DNA of 64,000 nucleotides. Source: Lophius americanus (lineage: Eukaryota; Chordata; Actinopteri; Lophiiformes; Lophiidae). The notes under the pieces were generated by a model. The model searched no databases. It saw only the letters and a list, made by a program, of their open reading frames with translations, and was not told the DNA's origin. A program made the position numbers and the translations under genes. The DNA lies in assembly GCA_037951165.1 (NCBI GenBank), contig JBBDHG010000492.1:1-64000 (forward strand), read 5' to 3'. Below are positions 37,401-51,700 of the stretch, one piece after another (positions within the stretch are counted from its first letter, which is position 1; every line of letters starts with the position of its first letter).

Positions 37401-40400
37401 CAGCACAATTGAATTCACTCAGTTGTGTATTAGATTAACTGTCAAGATTCTTAAATGATAAATATAAGAAACGATGTGTGCTATTCAGCAGCTCAATGGC
37501 CAAGTGGTTAAGGCACTTGCCTTGGGATCAGAGTGGTTGGGTTCGAGTCCCATTCAGCACAATTGAATTCTTAAAGGATAAATACAAGAAACGATGTGTG
37601 CTATTCAGCAGCTCCGTGGCCAAGTGGTTAAGGCACTTGCCTTGGGATCCGCGGTGCTGGGTTCGAGTCCCACTCAGCACAATTGAATTCACTCAGTTGT
37701 GTATTAGATTAACTGTCAAGATTCTTAAATGATAAATATAAGAAACGATGTGTGCTATTCAGCAGCTCAATGGCCAAGTGGTTAAGGCACTTGCCTTGGG
37801 ATCAGAGTTGTTGGGTTCGAGTCCCATTCAGCACAATTGAATTCTTAAAGGATAAATACAAGAAACGATGTGTGCTATTCAGCAGCTCCGTGGCCAAGTG
37901 GTTAAGGCACTTGCCTTGGGATCCGCGGTGCTGGGTTCGAGTCCCACTCAGCACAATTGAATTCACTCAGTTGTGTATTAGATTAACTGTCAAGATTCTT
38001 AAATGATAAATATAAGAAACGATGTGTGCTATTCAGCAGCTCAATGGCCAAGTGGTTAAGGCACTTGCCTTGGGATCCGCGGTGCTGGGTTCGAGTCCCA
38101 TTCAGCACAATTGAATTCTTAAAGGATAAATACAAGAAACGATGTGTGCTATTCAGCAGCTCCGTGGCCAAGTGGTTAAGGCACTTGCCTTGGGATCCGC
38201 GGTGTTGGGTTCGAGTCCCACTCAGCACAATTGAATTCACTCAGTTGTGTATTAGATTAACTGTCAAGATTCTTAAATGATAAATATAAGAAACGATGTG
38301 TGCTATTCAGCAGCTCAATGGCCAAGTGGTTAAGGCACTTGCCTTGGGATCCGCGGTGCTGGGTTCGAGTCCCACTCAGCACAATTGAATTCTAAAAGGA
38401 TAAATACAAGAAACGATGTGTGCTATTCAGCAGCTCCGTGGCCAAGTGGTTAAGGCACTTGCCTTGGGATCCGCGGTGTTGGGTTTGAGTCCCACTCAGC
38501 ACAATTGAATTCACTCAGTTGTGTATTAGATTAACTGTCAAGATTCTTAAATGATAAATATAAGAAACGATGTGTGCTATTCAGCAGCTCAATGGCCAAG
38601 TGGTTAAGGCACTTGCCTTGGGATCCGCGGTGCTGGGTTCGAGTCCCACTCAGCACAATTGAATTCTAAAAGGATAAATACAAGAAACGATGTGTGCTAT
38701 TCAGCAGCTCCGTGGCCAAGTGGTTAAGGCACTTGCCTTGGGATCCGCGGTGTTGGGTTCGAGTCCCACTCAGCACAATTGAATTCACTCAGTTGTGTAT
38801 TAGATTAACTGTCAAGATTCTTAAATGATAAATATAAGAAACGATGTGTGCTATTCAGCAGCTCAATGGCCAAGTGGTTAAGGCACTTGCCTTGGGATCC
38901 GCGGTGTTGGGTTCGAGTCCCACTCAGCACAATTGAATTCACTCAGTTGTGTATTAGATTAACTGTCAAGATTCTTAAATGATAAATATAAGAAACGATG
39001 TGTGCTATTCAGCAGCTCAATGGCCAAGTGGTTAAGGCACTTGCCTTGGGATCCGCGGTGCTGGGTTCGAGTCCCACTCAGCACAATTGAATTCACTCAG
39101 TTGTGTATTAGATTAACTGTCAAGATTCTTAAATGATAAATATAAGAAACGATGTGTGCTATTCAGCAGCTCAATGGCCAAGTGGTTAAGGCACTTGCCT
39201 TGGGATCCGCGGTGCTGGGTTCGAGTCCCACTCAGCACAATTGAATTCTAAAAGGATAAATACAAGAAACGATGTGTGCTATTCAGCAGCTCCGTGGCCA
39301 AGTGGTTAAGGCACTTGCCTTGGGATCAGAGTTGTTGGGTTCGAGTCCCATTCAGCACAATTGAATTCTTAAAGGATAAATACAAGAAACGATGTGTGCT
39401 ATTCAGCAGCTCCGTGGCCAAGTGGTTAAGGCACTTGCCTTGGGATCCGCGGTGCTGGGTTCGAGTCCCACTCAGCACAATTGAATTCTCTCAGTTGTGT
39501 ATTAGATTAACTGTCAAGATTCTTAAATGATAAATATAAGAAACGATGTGTGCTATTCAGCAGCTCAATGGCAAAGTGGTTAAGGCACTTACCTTGGCAT
39601 CAGAGTTGTTGGGTTCGAGTCCCATTCAGCACAATTGAATTCTTAAAGGATAAATACAAGAAACGATGTGTGCTATTCAGCAGCTCCGTGGCCAAGTGGT
39701 TAAGGCACTTGCCTTGGGATCCGCGGTGCTGGGTTCGAGTCCCACTCAGCACAATTGAATTCACTCAGTTGTGTATTAGATTAACTGTCAAGATTCTTAA
39801 ATGATAAATATAAGAAACGATGTGTGCTATTCAGCAGCTCAATGGCCAAGTGGTTAAGGCACTTGCCTTGGGATCAGAGTTGTTGGGTTCGAGTCCCATT
39901 CAGCACAATTGAATTCTTAAAGGATAAATACAAGAAACGATGTGTGCTATTCAGCAGCTCCGTGGCCAAGTGGTTAAGGCACTTGCCTTGGGATCCGCGG
40001 TGCTGGGTTCGAGTCCCACTCAGCACAATTGAATTCACTCAGTTGTGTATTAGATTAACTGTCAAGATTCTTAAATGATAAATATAAGAAACGATGTGTG
40101 CTATTCAGCAGCTCAATGGCCAAGTGGTTAAGGCACTTGCCTTGGGATCAGAGTTGTTGGGTTCGAGTCCCATTCAGCACAATTGAATTCTTAAAGGATA
40201 AATACAAGAAACGATGTGTGCTATTCAGCAGCTCCGTGGCCAAGTGGTTAAGGCACTTGCCTTGGGATCCGCGGTGCTGGGTTCGAGTCCCACTCAGCAC
40301 AATTGAATTCACTCAGTTGTGTATTAGATTAACTGTCAAGATTCTTAAATGATAAATATAAGAAACGATGTGTGCTATTCAGCAGCTCAATGGCCAAGTG

Positions 40401-40585
40401 GTTAAGGCACTTGCCTTGGGATCCGCGGTGCTGGGTTCGAGTCCCATTCAGCACAATTGAATTCTTAAAGGATAAATACAAGAAACGATGTGTGCTATTC
40501 AGCAGCTCCGTGGCCAAGTGGTTAAGGCACTTGCCTTGGGATCCGCGGTGCTGGGTTCGAGTCCCACTCAGCACAATTGAATTCA
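28402..40585 (+). repeat. 12,184-bp segmental duplication, copy B
   Basis: Direct tandem partner of 16218-28401; the match runs on to 40971, where the GATCAGAG unit of copy A (28788) faces a GATCCGCGG unit. The exact junction cannot be placed because both flanks are made of the same monomers. All internal order (dimers, trimers, GTAGG-like blocks) is kept. Confidence 0.9.
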
Positions 40586-43500
40586 CTCAGTTGTGTATTA
40601 GATTAACTGTCAAGATTCTTAAATGATAAATATAAGAAACGATGTGTGCTATTCAGCAGCTCAATGGCCAAGTGGTTAAGGCACTTGCCTTGGGATCCGC
40701 GGTGCTGGGTTCGAGTCCCACTCAGCACAATTGAATTCTAAAAGGATAAATACAAGAAACGATGTGTGCTATTCAGCAGCTCCGTGGCCAAGTGGTTAAG
40801 GCACTTGCCTTGGGATCCGCGGTGTTGGGTTCGAGTCCCACTCAGCACAATTGAATTCACTCAGTTGTGTATTAGATTAACTGTCAAGATTCTTAAATGA
40901 TAAATATAAGAAACGATGTGTGCTATTCAGCAGCTCAATGGCCAAGTGGTTAAGGCACTTGCCTTGGGATCCGCGGTGCTGGGTTCGAGTCCCACTCAGC
41001 ACAATTGAATTCTTAAAGGATAAATACAAGAAACGATGTGTGCTATTCAGCAGCTCCGTGGCCAAGTGGTTAAGGCACTTGCCTTGGGATCCGCGGTGTT
41101 GGGTTCGAGTCCCACTCAGCACAATTGAATTCACTGAGTTGTGTATTAGATTAACTGTCAAGATTCTTAAATGATAAATATAAGAAACGATGTGTGCTAT
41201 TCAGCAGCTCAATGGCCAAGTGGTTAAGGCACTTGCCTTGGGATCCGCGGTGTTGGGTTCGAGTCCCACTCAGCACAATTGAATTCACTCAGTTGTGTAT
41301 TAGATTAACTGTCAAGATTCTTAAATGATAAATATAAGTAACGATGTGTGCTATTCAGCAGCTCAGTGGCCAAGTGGTTAAGGCACTTACCTTGGGATCA
41401 GAGTTGTTGGGTTCGAGTCCCATTCAGCACAATTGAATTCTTGTAGGATAAATACAAGAAACGATGTGTGCTATTCAGCAGCTCAATGGCCAAGTGGTAA
41501 AGGCACTTGCCTTGGGATCCGCGGTGTTGGGTTCGAGTCCCACTCAGCACAATTGAATTCACTCAGTTGTGTATTAGATTAACTGTCAAGATTCTTAAAT
41601 GATAAATATAAGAAACGATGTGTGCTATTCAGCAGGTCAGTGGCCAAGTGGTTAAGGCACTTACCTTGGCATCAGAGTTGTTGGGTTCGAGTCCCATTCA
41701 GCACAATTGAATTCTTAAAGGATAAATACAAGAAACGATGTGTGCTATTCAGCAGCTCCGTGGCCAAGTGGTTAAGGCACTTGCCTTGGGATCCACGGTG
41801 CTGGGTTCGAGTCCCACTCAGCACAATTGAATTCACTCAGTTGTGTATTAGATTAACTGTCAAGATTCTTAAATGATAAATATAAGAAACGATGTGTGCT
41901 ATTCAGCAGCTCAATGGCCAAGTGGTTAAGGCACTTGCCTTGGGATCCGCGGTGCTGGGTTCGAGTCCCACTCAGCACAATTGAATTCTTAAAGGATAAA
42001 TACAAGAAGCGATGTGTCCTATTCAGCAGCTCCGTGGCCAAGTGGTTAAGGCACTTGCCTTGGGATCCGCGGTGCTGGGTTCGAGTCCCACTCAGCACAA
42101 TTGAATTCACTCAGTTGTGTATTAGATTAACTGTCAAGATTCTTAAATGATAAATATAAGAAACAATGTGTGCTATTCAGCAGCTCCGTGGCCAAGTGGT
42201 TAAGGCACTTGCCTTGGGATCCGCGGTGTTGGGTTCGAGTCCCACTCAGCACAATTGAATTCACTCAGTTGTGTTTTAGATTAACTGTCAAGATTCTTAA
42301 ATGATAAATATAAGAAACGATGTGTGCTATTCAGCAGCTCAATGGCCAAGTGGTTAAAGCACTTGCCTTGGGATCCGCGGTGCTGGGTTCGAGTCCCACT
42401 CAGCACAATTGAATTCTTAAAGGATAAATACAAGAAACGATGTGTGCTATTCAGCAGCTCCGTGGTTAAGGCACTTGCCTTGGGATCCGCGGTGTTGGGT
42501 TCGAGTCCCACTCAGCACAATTGAATTCACTCAGTTGTGTATTAGATTAACTGTCAAGATTCTTAAATGATAAATATAAGAAACGATGTGTGCTATTCAG
42601 CAGCTCAATGGCCAAGTGGTTAAGGCACTTACCTTGGCATCAGAGTTGTTGGGTTCGAGTCCCATTCAGCACAATTGAATTCTTAAAGGATAAATACAAG
42701 AAACGATGTGTGCTATTCAGCAGCTCCGTGGCCAAGTGGTTAAGGCACTTGCCTTGGGATCCGCGGTGCTGGGTTCGAGTCCCACTCAGCACAATTGAAT
42801 TCACTCAGTTGTGTATTAGATTAACTGTCAAGACTCTTAAATGATAAATATAAGAAACAATGTGTGCTATTCAGCAGCTCCGTGGCCAAGTGGTTAAGGC
42901 ACTTGCCTTGGGATCCGCGGTGTTGGGTTCGAGTCCCACTCAGCACAATTGAATTCACTCAGTTGTGTATTAGATTAACTGTCAAGATTCTTAAATGATA
43001 AATATAAGAAACGATGTGTGCTATTCAGCAGCTCAGTGGCCAAGTGGTTAAGGCACTTACCTTGGCATCAGAGTTGTTGGGTTCGAGTCCCACTCAGCAC
43101 AATTGAATTCACTCAGTTGTGTATTAGATTAACTGTCAAGATTCTTAAATGATAAATATAAGAAACGATGTGTGCTATTCAGCAGCTCAATGGCCAAGTG
43201 GTTAAGGCACTTACCTTGGGATCAGAGTTGTTGGGTTCGAGTCCCATTCAGCACAATTGAATTCTTGTAGGATAAATACAAGAAACGATGTGTGCTATTC
43301 AGCAGCTCAATGGCCAAGTGGTAAAGGCACTTGCCTTGGGATCCGCGGTGTTGGGTTCGAGTCCCACTCAGCACAATTGAATTCACTCAGTTGTGTATTA
43401 GATTAACTGTCAAGATTCTTAAATGATAAATATAAGAAACGATGTGTGCTATTCAGCAGCTCAGTGGCCAAGTGGTTAAGGCACTTACCTTGGCATCAGA

Positions 43501-44407
43501 GTTGTTGGGTTCGAGTCCCATTCAGCACAATTGAATTCTTAAAGGATAAATACAAGAAACGATGTGTGCTATTCAGCAGCTCCGTGGCCAAGTGGTTAAG
43601 GCACTTGCCTTGGGATCCACGGTGCTGGGTTCGAGTCCCACTCAGCACAATTGAATTCACTCAGTTGTGTATTAGATTAACTGTCAAGATTCTTAAATGA
43701 TAAATATAAGAAACGATGTGTGCTATTCAGCAGCTCAATGGCCAAGTGGTTAAGGCACTTGCCTTGGGATCCGCGGTGCTGGGTTCGAGTCCCACTCAGC
43801 ACAATTGAATTCTTAAAGGATAAATACAAGAAGCGATGTGTGCTATTCAGCAGCTCCGTGGCCAAGTGGTTAAGGCACTTGCCTTGGGATCCGCGGTGCT
43901 GGGTTCGAGTCCCACTCAGCACAATTGAATTCACTCAGTTGTGTATTAGATTAACTGTCAAGATTCTTAAATGATAAATATAAGAAACAATGTGTGCTAT
44001 TCAGCAGCTCCGTGGCCAAGTGGTTAAGGCACTTGCCTTGGGATCCGCGGTGTTGGGTTCGAGTCCCACTCAGCACAATTGAATTCACTCAGTTGTGTTT
44101 TAGATTAACTGTCAAGATTCTTAAATGATAAATATAAGAAACGATGTGTGCTATTCAGCAGCTCAATGGCCAAGTGGTTAAAGCACTTGCCTTGGGATCC
44201 GCGGTGCTGGGTTCGAGTCCCACTCAGCACAATTGAATTCTTAAAGGATAAATACAAGAAACGATGTGTGCTATTCAGCAGCTCCGTGGTTAAGGCACTT
44301 GCCTTGGGATCCGCGGTGTTGGGTTCGAGTCCCACTCAGCACAATTGAATTCACTCAGTTGTGTATTAGATTAACTGTCAAGATTCTTAAATGATAAATA
44401 TAAGAAA
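40582..44407 (+). repeat. About 3.8-kb segment shared with 57.6-61.4 kb and partly with 46.0-48.8 kb
   Basis: Unit order and rare variants are shared at an offset of 17,008 bp with 57590-61407 (17,000 bp after an 8-bp deletion near 60464), and at an offset of 5438 bp with about 45988-48751. Markers are CACTGAGTTG near 41134, ATAAGTAACG near 41339, CAGGTCAGTGG near 41635, GTGTCCTATT near 42018 and CAAGACTCTT near 42832. Confidence 0.85.
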
Positions 44408-44423
44408 CAATGTGTGCTATTCA
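44004..44423 (+). repeat. 420-bp trimer (TTTT-L, S, L-prime)
   Basis: TTTT-type L (44004-44157), S with GTTAAAGCAC (44158-44277) and L-prime with the 8-bp A-box deletion (44278-44423). The S change converts G23 of the D stem to A, breaking its pair with C12. The trimer is followed directly by a second copy at 44424-44843 and is common elsewhere. Confidence 0.85.
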
Positions 44424-44843
44424 GCAGCTCCGTGGCCAAGTGGTTAAGGCACTTGCCTTGGGATCCGCGGTGTTGGGTTCGAGTCCCACTCAGCACAATT
44501 GAATTCACTCAGTTGTGTTTTAGATTAACTGTCAAGATTCTTAAATGATAAATATAAGAAACGATGTGTGCTATTCAGCAGCTCAATGGCCAAGCGGTTA
44601 AAGCACTTGCCTTGGGATCCGCGGTGCTGGGTTCGAGTCCCACTCAGCACAATTGAATTCTTAAAGGATAAATACAAGAAACGATGTGTGCTATTCAGCA
44701 GCTCCGTGGTTAAGGCACTTGCCTTGGGATCCGCGGTGTTGGGTTCGAGTCCCACTCAGCACAATTTAATTCACTCAGTTGTGTATTAGATTAACTGTCA
44801 AGATTCTTAAATGATAAATATAAGAAACGATGTGTGCTATTCA
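44424..44843 (+). repeat. 420-bp trimer, adjacent copy
   Basis: Tandem copy of 44004-44423 with two private changes: CAAGCGG in the A box of the S unit (near 44594) and ACAATTTAATTC at 44761-44772, which removes both the CAATTG and GAATTC strings. Confidence 0.85.
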
Positions 44844-45987
44844 GCAGCTCAATGGCCAAGTGGTTAAGGCACTTACCTTGGCATCAGAGTTGTTGGGTTT
44901 GAGTCCCATTCAGCACAATTGAATTCTTAAAGGATAAATACAAGAAACGATGTGTGCTATTCAGCAGCTCCGTGGCCAAGTGGTTAAGGCACTTGCCTTG
45001 GGATCCGCGGTGCTGGGTTCGAGTCCCACTCAGCACAATTGAATTCACTCAGTTGTGTATTAGATTAACTGTCAAGACTCTTAAATGATAAATATAAGAA
45101 ACAATGTGTGCTATTCAGCAGCTCCGTGGCCAAGTGGTTAAGGCACTTGCCTTGGGATCCGCGGTGTTGGGTTCGAGTCCCACTCAGCACAATTGAATTC
45201 ACTCAGTTGTGTATTAGATTAACTGTCAAGATTCTTAAATGATAAATATAAGAAACGATGTGTGCTATTCAGCAGCTCAATGGCCAAGTGGTTAAGGCAC
45301 TTACCTTGGCATCAGAGTTGTTGGGTTCGAGTCCCATTCAGCACAATTGAATTCTTAAAGGATAAATACAAGAAACGATGTGTGCTATTCAGCAGCTCCG
45401 TGGCCAAGTGGTTAAGGCACTTGCCTTGGGATCCGCGGTGCTGGGTTCGAGTCCCACTCAGCACAATTGAATTCACTCAGTTGTGTATTAGATTAACTGT
45501 CAAGATTCTTAAATGATAAATATAAGAAACGATGTGTGCTATTCAGCAGCTCAATGGCCAAGTGGTTAAGGCACTTGCCTTGGGATCAGAGTTGTTGGGT
45601 TCGAGTCCCATTCAGCACAATTGAATTCTTAAAGGATAAATACAAGAAACGATGTGTGCTATTCAGCAGCTCCGTGGCCAAGTGGTTAAGGCACTTGCCT
45701 TGGGATCCGCGGTGCTGGGTTCGAGTCCCACTCAGCACAATTGAATTCACTCAGTTGTGTATTAGATTAACTGTCAAGATTCTTAAATGATAAATATAAG
45801 AAACGATGTGTGCTATTCAGCAGCTCAATGGCCAAGTGGTTAAGGCACTTGCCTTGGGATCAGAGTTGTTGGGTTCGAGTCCCATTCAGCACAATTGAAT
45901 TCTTAAAGGATAAATACAAGAAACGATGTGTGCTATTCAGCAGCTCCGTGGCCAAGTGGTTAAGGCACTTGCCTTGGGATCCGCGGT

Positions 45988-48751
45988 GTTGGGTTCGAGT
46001 CCCACTCAGCACAATTGAATTCACTCAGTTGTGTATTAGATTAACTGTCAAGATTCTTAAATGATAAATATAAGAAACGATGTGTGCTATTCAGCAGCTC
46101 AATGGCCAAGTGGTTAAGGCACTTGCCTTGGGATCCGCGGTGCTGGGTTCGAGTCCCACTCAGCACAATTGAATTCTAAAAGGATAAATACAAGAAACGA
46201 TGTGTGCTATTCAGCAGCTCCGTGGCCAAGTGGTTAAGGCACTTGCCTTGGGATCCGCGGTGTTGGGTTCGAGTCCCACTCAGCACAATTGAATTCACTC
46301 AGTTGTGTATTAGATTAACTGTCAAGATTCTTAAATGATAAATATAAGAAACGATGTGTGCTATTCAGCAGCTAAATGGCCAAGTGGTTAAGGCACTTGC
46401 CTTGGGATCCGCGGTGCTGGGTTCGAGTCCCACTCAGCACAATTGAATTCTTAAAGGATAAATACAAGAAACGATGTGTGCTATTCAGCAGCTCCGTGGC
46501 CAAGTGGTTAAGGCACTTGCCTTGGGATCCGCGGTGTTGGGTTCGAGTCCCACTCAGCACAATTGAATTCACTGAGTTGTGTATTAGATTAACTGTCAAG
46601 ATTCTTAAATGATAAATATAAGAAACGATGTGTGCTATTCAGCAGCTCAATGGCCAAGTGGTTAAGGCACTTGCCTTGGGATCCGTGGTGTTGGGTTCGA
46701 GTCCCACTCAGCACAATTGAATTCACTCAGTTATGTATTAGATTAACTGTCAAGATTCTTAAATGATAAATATAAGTAACGATGTGTGCTATTCAGCAGC
46801 TCAGTGGCCAAGTGGTTAAGGCACTTACCTTGGGATCAGAGTTGTTGGGTTCGAGTCCCATTCAGCACAATTGAATTCTTGTAGGATAAATACAAGAAAC
46901 GATGTGTGCTATTCAGCAGCTCAATGGCCAAGTGGTAAAGGCACTTGCCTTGGGATCCGCGGTGTTGGGTTCGAGTCCCACTCAGCACAATTGAATTCAC
47001 TCAGTTGTGTATTAGATTAACTGTCAAGATTCTTAAATGATAAATATAAGAAACGATGTGTGCTATTCAGCAGGTCAGTGGCCAAGTGGTTAAGGCACTT
47101 ACCTTGGCATCAGAGTTGTTGGGTTCGAGTCCCATTCAGCACAATTGAATTCTTAAAGGATAAATACAAGAAACGATGTGTGCTATTCAGCAGCTCCGTG
47201 GCCAAGTGGTTAAGGCACTTGCCTTGGGATCCACGGTGCTGGGTTCGAGTCCCACTCAGCACAATTGAATTCACTCAGTTGTGTATTAGATTAACTGTCA
47301 AGATTCTTAAATGATAAATATAAGAAACGATGTGTGCTATTCAGCAGCTCAATGGCCAAGTGGTTAAGGCACTTGCCTTGGGATCCGCGGTGCTGGGTTC
47401 GAGTCCCACTCAGCACAATTGAATTCTTAAAGGATAAATACAAGAAGCGATGTGTCCTATTCAGCAGCTCCGTGGCCAAGTGGTTAAGGCACTTGCCTTG
47501 GGATCCGCGGTGCTGGGTTCGAGTCCCACTCAGCACAATTGAATTCACTCAGTTGTGTATTAGATTAACTGTCAAGATTCTTAAATGATAAATATAAGAA
47601 ACAATGTGTGCTATTCAGCAGCTCCGTGGCCAAGTGGTTAAGGCACTTGCCTTGGGATCCGCGGTGTTGGGTTCGAGTCCCACTCAGCACAATTGAATTC
47701 ACTCAGTTGTGTTTTAGATTAACTGTCAAGATTCTTAAATGATAAATATAAGAAACGATGTGTGCTATTCAGCAGCTCAATGGCCAAGTGGTTAAAGCAC
47801 TTGCCTTGGGATCCGCGGTGCTGGGTTCGAGTCCCACTCAGCACAATTGAATTCTTAAAGGATAAATACAAGAAACGATGTGTGCTATTCAGCAGCTCCG
47901 TGGTTAAGGCACTTGCCTTGGGATCCGCGGTGTTGGGTTCGAGTCCCACTCAGCACAATTGAATTCACTCAGTTGTGTATTAGATTAACTGTCAAGATTC
48001 TTAAATGATAAATATAAGAAACGATGTGTGCTATTCAGCAGCTCAATGGCCAAGTGGTTAAGGCACTTACCTTGGCATCAGAGTTGTTGGGTTCGAGTCC
48101 CATTCAGCACAATTGAATTCTTAAAGGATAAATACAAGAAACGATGTGTGCTATTCAGCAGCTCCGTGGCCAAGTGGTTAAGGCACTTGCCTTGGGATCC
48201 GCGGTGCTGGGTTCGAGTCCCACTCAGCACAATTGAATTCACTCAGTTGTGTATTAGATTAACTGTCAAGACTCTTAAATGATAAATATAAGAAACAATG
48301 TGTGCTATTCAGCAGCTCCGTGGCCAAGTGGTTAAGGCACTTGCCTTGGGATCCGCGGTGTTGGGTTCGAGTCCCACTCAGCACAATTGAATTCACTCAG
48401 TTGTGTATTAGATTAACTGTCAAGATTCTTAAATGATAAATATAAGAAACGATGTGTGCTATTCAGCAGCTCAGTGGCCAAGTGGTTAAGGCACTTACCT
48501 TGGCATCAGAGTTGTTGGGTTCGAGTCCCACTCAGCACAATTGAATTCACTCAGTTGTGTATTAGATTAACTGTCAAGATTCTTAAATGATAAATATAAG
48601 AAACGATGTGTGCTATTCAGCAGCTCAATGGCCAAGTGGTTAAGGCACTTACCTTGGGATCAGAGTTGTTGGGTTTGAGTCCCATTCAGCACAATTGAAT
48701 TCTTGTAGGATAAATACAAGAAACGATGTGTGCTATTCAGCAGCTCAATGG
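45988..48751 (+). repeat. Second copy of the 40.6-kb segment (about 2.76 kb)
   Basis: Matches 40550-43313 at 5438 bp offset and carries the same marker variants. It has its own changes: GCAGCTAAATGG near 46374, CCGTGGTG at 46683-46690 and TTATGTATT near 46733. Similarity stops where the GGTAAAGG L unit of the first copy is replaced by the TTAAAGC S unit (from 48740). Confidence 0.8.
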
Positions 48752-51700
48752 CCAAGTGGTTAAAGCACTTGCCTTGGGATCCGCGGTGCTGGGTTCGAGT
48801 CCCACTCAGCACAATTGAATTCTTAAAGGATAAATACAAGAAACGATGTGTGCTATTCAGCAGCTCCGTGGTTAAGGCACTTGCCTTGGGATCCGCGGTG
48901 TTGGGTTCGAGTCCCACTCAGCACAATTGAATTCACTCAGTTGTGTATTAGATTAACTGTCAAGATTCTTAAATGATAAATATAAGAAACGATGTGTGCT
49001 ATTCAGCAGCTCAATGGCCAAGTGGTTAAGGCACTTACCTTGGCATCAGAGTTGTTGGGTTCGAGTCCCATTCAGCACAATTGAATTCTTAAAGGATAAA
49101 TACAAGAAACGATGTGTGCTATTCAGCAGCTCCGTGGCCAAGTGGTTAAGGCACTTGCCTTGGGATCCGCGGTGCTGGGTTCGAGTCCCACTCAGCACAA
49201 TTGAATTCACTCAGTTGTGTATTAGATTAACTGTCAAGACTCTTAAATGATAAATATAAGAAACAATGTGTGCTATTCAGCAGCTCCGTGGCCAAGTGGT
49301 TAAGGCACTTGCCTTGGGATCCGCGGTGTTGGGTTCGAGTCCCACTCAGCACAATTGAATTCACTCAGTTGTGTATTAGATTAACTGTCAAGATTCTTAA
49401 ATGATAAATATAAGAAACGATGTGTGCTATTCAGCAGCTCAGTGGCCAAGTGGTTAAGGCACTTACCTTGGCATCAGAGTTGTTGGGTTCGAGTCCCACT
49501 CAGCACAATTGAATTCACTCAGTTGTGTATTAGATTAACTGTCAAGATTCTTAAATGATAAATATAAGAAACGATGTGTGCTATTCAGCAGCTCAGTGGC
49601 CAAGTGGTTAAGGCACTTACCTTGGCATCAGAGTTGTTGGGTTCGAGTCCCACTCAGCACAATTGAATTCACTCAGTTGTGTATTAGATTAACTGTCAAG
49701 ATTCTTAAATGATAAATATAAGAAACGATGTGTGCTATTCAGCAGCTCAATGGCCAAGTGGTTAAGGCACTTACCTTGGGATCAGAGTTGTTGGGTTTGA
49801 GTCCCATTCAGCACAATTGAATTCTTGTAGGATAAATACAAGAAACGATGTGTGCTATTCAGCAGCTCAATGGCCAAGTGGTAAAGGCACTTGCCTTGGG
49901 ATCCGCGGTGTTGGGTTCGAGTCCCACTCAGCACAATTGAATTCACTCAGTTGTGTATTAGATTAACTGTCAAGATTCTTAAATGATAAATATAAGAAAC
50001 GATGTGTGCTATTCAGCAGGTCAGTGGCCAAGTGGTTAAGGCACTTACCTTGGCATCAGAGTTGTTGGGTTCGAGTCCCATTCAGCACAATTGAATTCTT
50101 AAAGGATAAATACAAGAAACGATGTGTGCTATTCAGCAGCTCCGTGGCCAAGTGGTTAAGGCACTTGCCTTGGGATCCACGGTGCTGGGTTCGAGTCCCA
50201 CTCAGCACAATTGAATTCACTCAGTTGTGTATTAGATTAACTGTCAAGATTCTTAAATGATAAATATAAGAAACGATGTGTGCTATTCAGCAGCTCAATG
50301 GCCAAGTGGTTAAGGCACTTGCCTTGGGATCCGCGGTGCTGGGTTCGAGTCCCACTCAGCACAATTGAATTCTTAAAGGATAAATACAAGAAGCGATGTG
50401 TGCTATTCAGCAGCTCCGTGGCCAAGTGGTTAAGGCACTTGCCTTGGGATCCGCGGTGCTGGGTTCGAGTCCCACTCAGCACAATTGAATTCACTCAGTT
50501 GTGTATTAGATTAACTGTCAAGATTCTTAAATGATAAATATAAGAAACGATGTGTGCTATTCAGCAGCTCAATGGCCAAGTGGTTAAGGCACTTGCCTTG
50601 GGATCAGAGTTGTTGGGTTCGAGTCCCATTCAGCACAATTGAATTCTTAAAGGATAAATACAAGAAACGATGTGTGCTATTCAGCAGCTCCGTGGCCAAG
50701 TGGTTAAGGCACTTGCCTTGGGATCCGCGGTGCTGGGTTCGAGTCCCACTCAGCACAATTGAATTCACTCAGTTGTGTATTAGATTAACTGTCAAGATTC
50801 TTAAATGATAAATATAAGAAACGATGTGTGCTATTCAGCAGCTCAATGGCCAAGTGGTTAAGGCACTTGCCTTGGGATCTGCGGTGCTGGGTTCGAGTCC
50901 CATTCAGCACAATTGAATTCTTAAAGGATAAATACAAGAAACGATGTGTGCTATTCAGCAGCTCCGTGGCCAAGTGGTTAAGGCACTTGCCTTGGGATCC
51001 GCGGTGTTGGGTTCGAGTCCCACTCAGCACAATTGAATTCACTCAGTTGTGTATTAGATTAACTGTCAAGATTCTTAAATGATAAATATAAGAAACGATG
51101 TGTGCTATTCAGCAGCTCAATGGCCAAGTGGTTAAGGCACTTGCCTTGGGATCCGCGGTGCTGGGTTCGAGTCCCACTCAGCACAATTGAATTCTAAAAG
51201 GATAAATACAAGAAACGATGTGTGCTATTCAGCAGCTCCGTGGCCAAGTGGTTAAGGCACTTGCCTTGGGATCCGCGGTGTTGGGTTCGAGTCCCACTCA
51301 GCACAATTGAATTCACTCAGTTGTGTATTAGATTAACTGTCAAGATTCTTAAATGATAAATATAAGAAACAATGTGTGCTATTCAGCAGCTCCGTGGCCA
51401 AGTGGTTAAGGCACTTGCCTTGGGATCCGCGGTGTTGGGTTCGAGTCCCACTCAGCACAATTGAATTCACTCAGTTGTGTATTAGATTAACTGTCAAGAT
51501 TCTTAAATGATAAATATAAGAAACGATGTGTGCTATTCAGCAGCTCAGTGGCCAAGTGGTTAAGGCACTTACCTTGGCATCAGAGTTGTTGGGTTCGAGT
51601 CCCACTCAGCACAATTGAATTCACTCAGTTGTGTATTAGATTAACTGTCAAGATTCTTAAATGATAAATATAAGAAACGATGTGTGCTATTCAGCAGCTC

